The notes under the pieces are model-generated. The model was not told where the DNA came from. It did no database searches and was given only the letters and a program-made list of their open reading frames with translations. The position numbers and the translations under genes were made by a program. Shown here piece after piece: positions 60,792-64,000 of a stretch of 64,000 nucleotides of DNA; the stretch's first letter is position 1; each line of letters begins with the position of its first letter. The stretch covers positions 1,054,001 through 1,118,000 of the forward strand of contig NZ_JAJNEC010000005.1 in NCBI RefSeq assembly GCF_021044425.1, in the 5' to 3' direction. The DNA is from Niabella pedocola (lineage in GTDB: Bacteria > Bacteroidota > Bacteroidia > Chitinophagales > Chitinophagaceae).

Positions 60792-61919
60792 TTATGCTTC
60801 ACTGATCTTTTTTGCGGCTTCCAGGATGATTTGTTTCAGATCGTTGCCCTTACCGATCAGTATAGGCAATGCTTCCTTCATATTGCTGCAGGATAGTGCC
60901 AGGAATTTCCGCCAGCCTTCCAGTCCCTGCCTTGTGTAGATAAGTTTTGCCAAAACGCCGCCGGTAGCATATAACCGGGATACATCATCATCCGTGCGCA
61001 TGTCTTTAAACAGCAGTTCATCAACCGGCACATTGGGGTATTTCAACAAATACCGGTAAAGGGATCCGGCCGTTTCCTTAAAGGTTTTCGGGTCGCTTCC
61101 GCCAAAACAGGTAGCAATCCCTTCGGAGGCAAGGGTACATGAGGCGCTTTTTCCTTCAAGTTCGGGAATATAAAAATGAGCGATCTCATGCGGATAAGAT
61201 TCTGCATTCCGGGCCGAATACAGCCGGTTCCCGATACGCATGCCGCCCGTTCTGGATAAAAACATTTCATACCGGAAATCATACCCCATCAGGTTAAACA
61301 TCTGAACCGGGTCTTTACAGGAATAGTAAATAATCTTTTTAGGCGGCACTTTAAAAACAGCGGCAATGCTGTCGTTATACCGGCTACAGGCGGCTGCCTC
61401 CCGGAAATTAAAGGATTCCCGGCGTTCTTTATAAAAGCAGATCGTTCCTACCTGCTGCTGGTACCAGTCTTTTATAAAATAGTTCGTATACTGCTCAAAT
61501 GTAAATTGGCCGGTAATCCTATCATAGTTGGCGATCAGATTGAGTACACGCCCCATGTTTCTTTTTAAAGAATCGATGGCCGGCAGAAAAGCAAGCTTAA
61601 CCAGGTATTGTCGCTGCGGAACAATATCAATTGCTCCCAGGTAAACAGGTGGAAAATTATCTTTTCCTTTATCCGTATATCCAAGATATGCGATCTCCCA
61701 TGGATAACCGAATTGTTCCAGATCTGCCTTACTCCAGTATTGCACCGCTTTCTCTGCCGTCCGGCTGTTTGTAAAAAAAGAGTCCAGCGTCCGGATCAGT
61801 ATATCCTTTTTATAAAGCGGATTGATGTTGTATTGGTCTGCAAGATTTACTGATAAACGCTGGGCGCCGACACCGTGCGCTATGGTTACAAAAAAAATCA
61901 GCAGGAAGAGGCGATTCAT
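60792..61919 (-). CDS. Exported HExxH protein, gluzincin-like
   Basis: A 375-residue exported protein (signal MNRLFLLIFFVTIAHGVGAQ). It has a zinc-peptidase motif HEIAH (His244, Glu245, His248) and a third ligand candidate Glu266 in ASEGIAT, the HExxH-x17-E spacing of gluzincins. The C-terminal part (LYRYLLKYPNVPVDELL...YATGGVLAKLIY) resembles the helical end of M1-like and peptidase MA-like proteins. The N-terminal 230 residues do not match a domain I know. Predicted as a periplasmic or secreted peptidase; activity is not shown. Confidence 0.78.
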   Translation of the reverse strand: MNRLFLLIFFVTIAHGVGAQRLSVNLADQYNINPLYKKDILIRTLDSFFTNSRTAEKAVQYWSKADLEQFGYPWEIAYLGYTDKGKDNFPPVYLGAIDIVPQRQYLVKLAFLPAIDSLKRNMGRVLNLIANYDRITGQFTFEQYTNYFIKDWYQQQVGTICFYKERRESFNFREAAACSRYNDSIAAVFKVPPKKIIYYSCKDPVQMFNLMGYDFRYEMFLSRTGGMRIGNRLYSARNAESYPHEIAHFYIPELEGKSASCTLASEGIATCFGGSDPKTFKETAGSLYRYLLKYPNVPVDELLFKDMRTDDDVSRLYATGGVLAKLIYTRQGLEGWRKFLALSCSNMKEALPILIGKGNDLKQIILEAAKKISEA

Positions 61920-62081
61920 AAATTGAATGTATTGAGGAACAATATACAGGATGTTTAAGCCGATTCATGACTCATCGACGCATTGGTACTGTTGCCATTT
62001 GTACTGCCGCACAAGCGAGCGTGGCAACGAAGCCGATAGCAGCACTCCGGCCGATCCAATCATAAACTGCGGCAACATGTT

Positions 62082-64000
62082 TTAATTCCTTACCGGCTTC
62101 CCGGTCTTGATCACACTTTGCAGGCGTTCCAGCGTTTTACGTTCACCACAAAGCGATAAAAAGTTTTGGCGCTCCAGGTCGAGCAGGTATTGCTCAGATA
62201 CCAGGGTGGGCTCGCTAAGATCTCCGCCGCACATCACGTAAGCAAGTTTCTTCGCCACCAGTGCATCATGATCGGTTGCATAGTTTCCCTTCTGCATGCC
62301 ATTGATACCTGCCAGCAGCGCACCCAGCGCGCTCCGGCCCAGTACCCGGATATCGGTTCTTGGAACGGGTGCTACATAACCGCTGTCGTACAACTCGGTT
62401 ACGCTCCGCTTGGCTTCTGCGATCCGGCGGTCCTGGTTGGGCACCACCACATCCGTTCCGTGCCGGTAGATACCCAGCTCAAACGCTTCGGCTGCCGATG
62501 TGCTCACTTTGGCTGTTGCAATGGTCAGAAAGCGGTTCTGCAACGGAATATTGTCGGGCTCGCCATGCTGCACCTCGTCGGCCGCGCGCAATGCAAATTC
62601 TTTTGTTCCGCCACCACCGGGAATCAGTCCCACCCCCAATTCTACCAGGCCGGTATACGTTTCTGCTGCTGCACATACTTTATCCGCATGCAGGCTCAGT
62701 TCACAGCCGCCACCCAGTGCCAGGCCGTGGGGTGCCACAACCACCGGAACCGATGCATACCGGGCACGCATGGTCGTATTCTGAAACAGGCGTACGGCCA
62801 TATCCAGCTCATCATACTCCTGTTCTATCGCCAGCATAAAGATCATTCCCACATTGGCTCCGGCAGAAAAATTAGCGCCTTCATTGGCAATCACCAGGCC
62901 TTTAAAATTCTTCTCCGCCTTTTCAATAGAAGTCTGGATACCGCTAAGCACGTCCCCGCCAATGGTGCCCATCTTGGTATTCCATTGAAGAGCCAGCACA
63001 GCGTCACCGATATCATACAAGCGGCAACTGTTATTCTTCCATACAAGCTGATCGCTGTAATTGCTCAAAATAATAAAGGCTTCGCTTCCGGGCAACAGCT
63101 TATACGTTTGGGTAGCCGGATCGTAGGCCTTCCGCTTACCGTTTTCAATGGTATAAAAAGTTTGATGTCCTGCCGCCAGCATTTCCTCCACCCAGGCAGC
63201 TACGGGAAAACCGGCGGCCTTCATGGCTGCTGCCGTTTTAGCCACCCCTACAGCATCCCAGCTTTCAAAAGGACCGATCTCCCAGCCAAAGCCGGCCTTC
63301 ATGGCATCATCAATCCGGTACAGCTCATCACTGATCTCCGGTATCCGGTGACTTACATAGGCAAATAAACGATAATGGAACTGCCGGTAAAATTCACCTG
63401 CCTTATCCTGGCCACCCAGGAGCATTTTCAATTTGGCAGGCAGTGATTCAATCAATTTTGCCGCCTCAAGACTCGCAAACTTTGGTTTTACCCGCGGACC
63501 GTATTCAAAAGTTTTCAGATCCAGTGTTAAGATCTCCGAAGCACCTTTGTCGTTTTTTATCTTCTTAAAAAATCCCTGCCCGGTTTTGTCGCCCAGCCAT
63601 TTATTGGTAACCATTTGCTCCAGCCATGCGGGAATCACGAATAATTGCTTGGCTTCATCCCCCGGACAATTTTCAAATACACCGTTGGCCACTTTTACCA
63701 GGGTATCGATACCCACCACATCTGCCGTACGGAATGTGGCCGATTTCGGGCGGCCGATCACCGGCCCCGTCAGCGCCTCAATTTCATCAATACCCAACCC
63801 AAGCTGGTCCATCAGCGAAAAGACCGCCATGATGCTGAATACACCCACGCGATTGGCAATAAATGCCGGTGTGTCTTTACAAAGCACCGTGGTTTTACCG
63901 AGGATGCGATCGCCAAATTCCATGAGGAAATCAGTTACCTCAGGGTCCGTATCCGGAGTAGGAATGATTTCCAGCAACCGCAGATAGCGCGGCGGATTGA
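62082..64000 (-). CDS. 3-hydroxyacyl-CoA dehydrogenase/enoyl-CoA hydratase fusion (FadN type), N-terminus cut
   Basis: The visible 639 residues run off the right edge. They include the end of the NAD-binding domain (NPPRYLRLLEIIPTP), the 3-hydroxyacyl-CoA dehydrogenase C-terminal domains (DTPAFIANRVGVFSIMAVFSL; GDKTGQGFFKK) and then an enoyl-CoA hydratase domain (ANFSAGANVG; HGLALGGGCELSLHADKV; LVELGVGLIPGGGGTKE). Dehydrogenase first and hydratase last is the order of FadN (YusL) of Bacillus, opposite to FadB/FadJ. It carries out two steps of fatty acid beta-oxidation. The long frames antisense to it are shadows. Confidence 0.93.
   Translation of the reverse strand, partial: NPPRYLRLLEIIPTPDTDPEVTDFLMEFGDRILGKTTVLCKDTPAFIANRVGVFSIMAVFSLMDQLGLGIDEIEALTGPVIGRPKSATFRTADVVGIDTLVKVANGVFENCPGDEAKQLFVIPAWLEQMVTNKWLGDKTGQGFFKKIKNDKGASEILTLDLKTFEYGPRVKPKFASLEAAKLIESLPAKLKMLLGGQDKAGEFYRQFHYRLFAYVSHRIPEISDELYRIDDAMKAGFGWEIGPFESWDAVGVAKTAAAMKAAGFPVAAWVEEMLAAGHQTFYTIENGKRKAYDPATQTYKLLPGSEAFIILSNYSDQLVWKNNSCRLYDIGDAVLALQWNTKMGTIGGDVLSGIQTSIEKAEKNFKGLVIANEGANFSAGANVGMIFMLAIEQEYDELDMAVRLFQNTTMRARYASVPVVVAPHGLALGGGCELSLHADKVCAAAETYTGLVELGVGLIPGGGGTKEFALRAADEVQHGEPDNIPLQNRFLTIATAKVSTSAAEAFELGIYRHGTDVVVPNQDRRIAEAKRSVTELYDSGYVAPVPRTDIRVLGRSALGALLAGINGMQKGNYATDHDALVAKKLAYVMCGGDLSEPTLVSEQYLLDLERQNFLSLCGERKTLERLQSVIKTGKPVRN

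Noticed and set aside
62166..63368. 400-codon frame antisense to the FadN-type gene
   Set aside because: Long but fully inside a clear enzyme gene on the other strand; its translation has no domain text. It is a codon-bias shadow.

Overview
The window reads as chromosomal DNA of a Bacteroidota bacterium, most likely a member of the Chitinophagaceae. I infer this from a SusC/SusD pair, a menaquinone (futalosine) pair mqnB/mqnD, the bamD-rpoZ-coaBC order, DUF4271 and DUF4296 proteins, lipoproteins with K-rich ends, frequent -7 boxes of the Bacteroidota type TAnnTTTG, and TTG start codons. No taxon was confirmed by a search. I see no insertion sequence, prophage, CRISPR array, tRNA or rRNA.

Layout. 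1-4700: a cut hemW, an Omp85-type outer membrane protein and a secreted S9 peptidase. 5116-10126: a SusC/SusD uptake pair, then 850 bp without a clear gene that carries 10-bp and 11-bp tandem repeats. 10984-13738: a stand-alone MutS-like ATPase, an acetyltransferase and a secreted BSP-type metalloprotein. 13919-20019: housekeeping genes (DUF4271, hemD, bamD, rpoZ, coaBC, DUF4296, pabC-like). 20131-25601: menaquinone genes mqnB and mqnD, two tandem pterin synthases with folE, fabD, and a TauE/DUF1634 exporter pair. 25835-31858: membrane glycosyltransferase, sulfatase-fold transferase, flippase-like protein and nitronate monooxygenase. 31890-36621: a very large secreted MG2/plug-like protein, a lipoprotein and a triplicated beta-gamma crystallin protein. 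36939-40738: uvrA and a sigma factor, divergent.

41103-46014 is a compact four-gene operon (Gfo/Idh/MocA with Tat signal, Gfo/Idh/MocA-like lipoprotein, PmoA/DUF6807, ThuA). All four products carry export signals, so it looks like a periplasmic pathway for an oxidised sugar or glycoside. It is followed by a siderophore-type TonB receptor with direct repeats upstream, then pncA, eno, a FtsB/DivIC-like protein and a TPR lipoprotein.

54187-58622 is an accessory-looking stretch: a small Tat-type protein, a phage-tail-collar protein, an LRR protein, an unusual membrane-inserted protein, a Crp/Fnr regulator with a flavodoxin-fold reductase, and an FKBP. The right end has PAP2 phosphatase, a membrane class III cyclase with altered base-selecting residues, a HExxH secreted protein and a cut FadN-type beta-oxidation enzyme, all on the minus strand.

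The most distinctive sequence feature outside genes is a family of intergenic repeats with a strict 7-bp period at several sites (27.6, 30.9, 46.0, 48.9 and 49.6-49.9 kb). In two places these repeats run into coding sequence.
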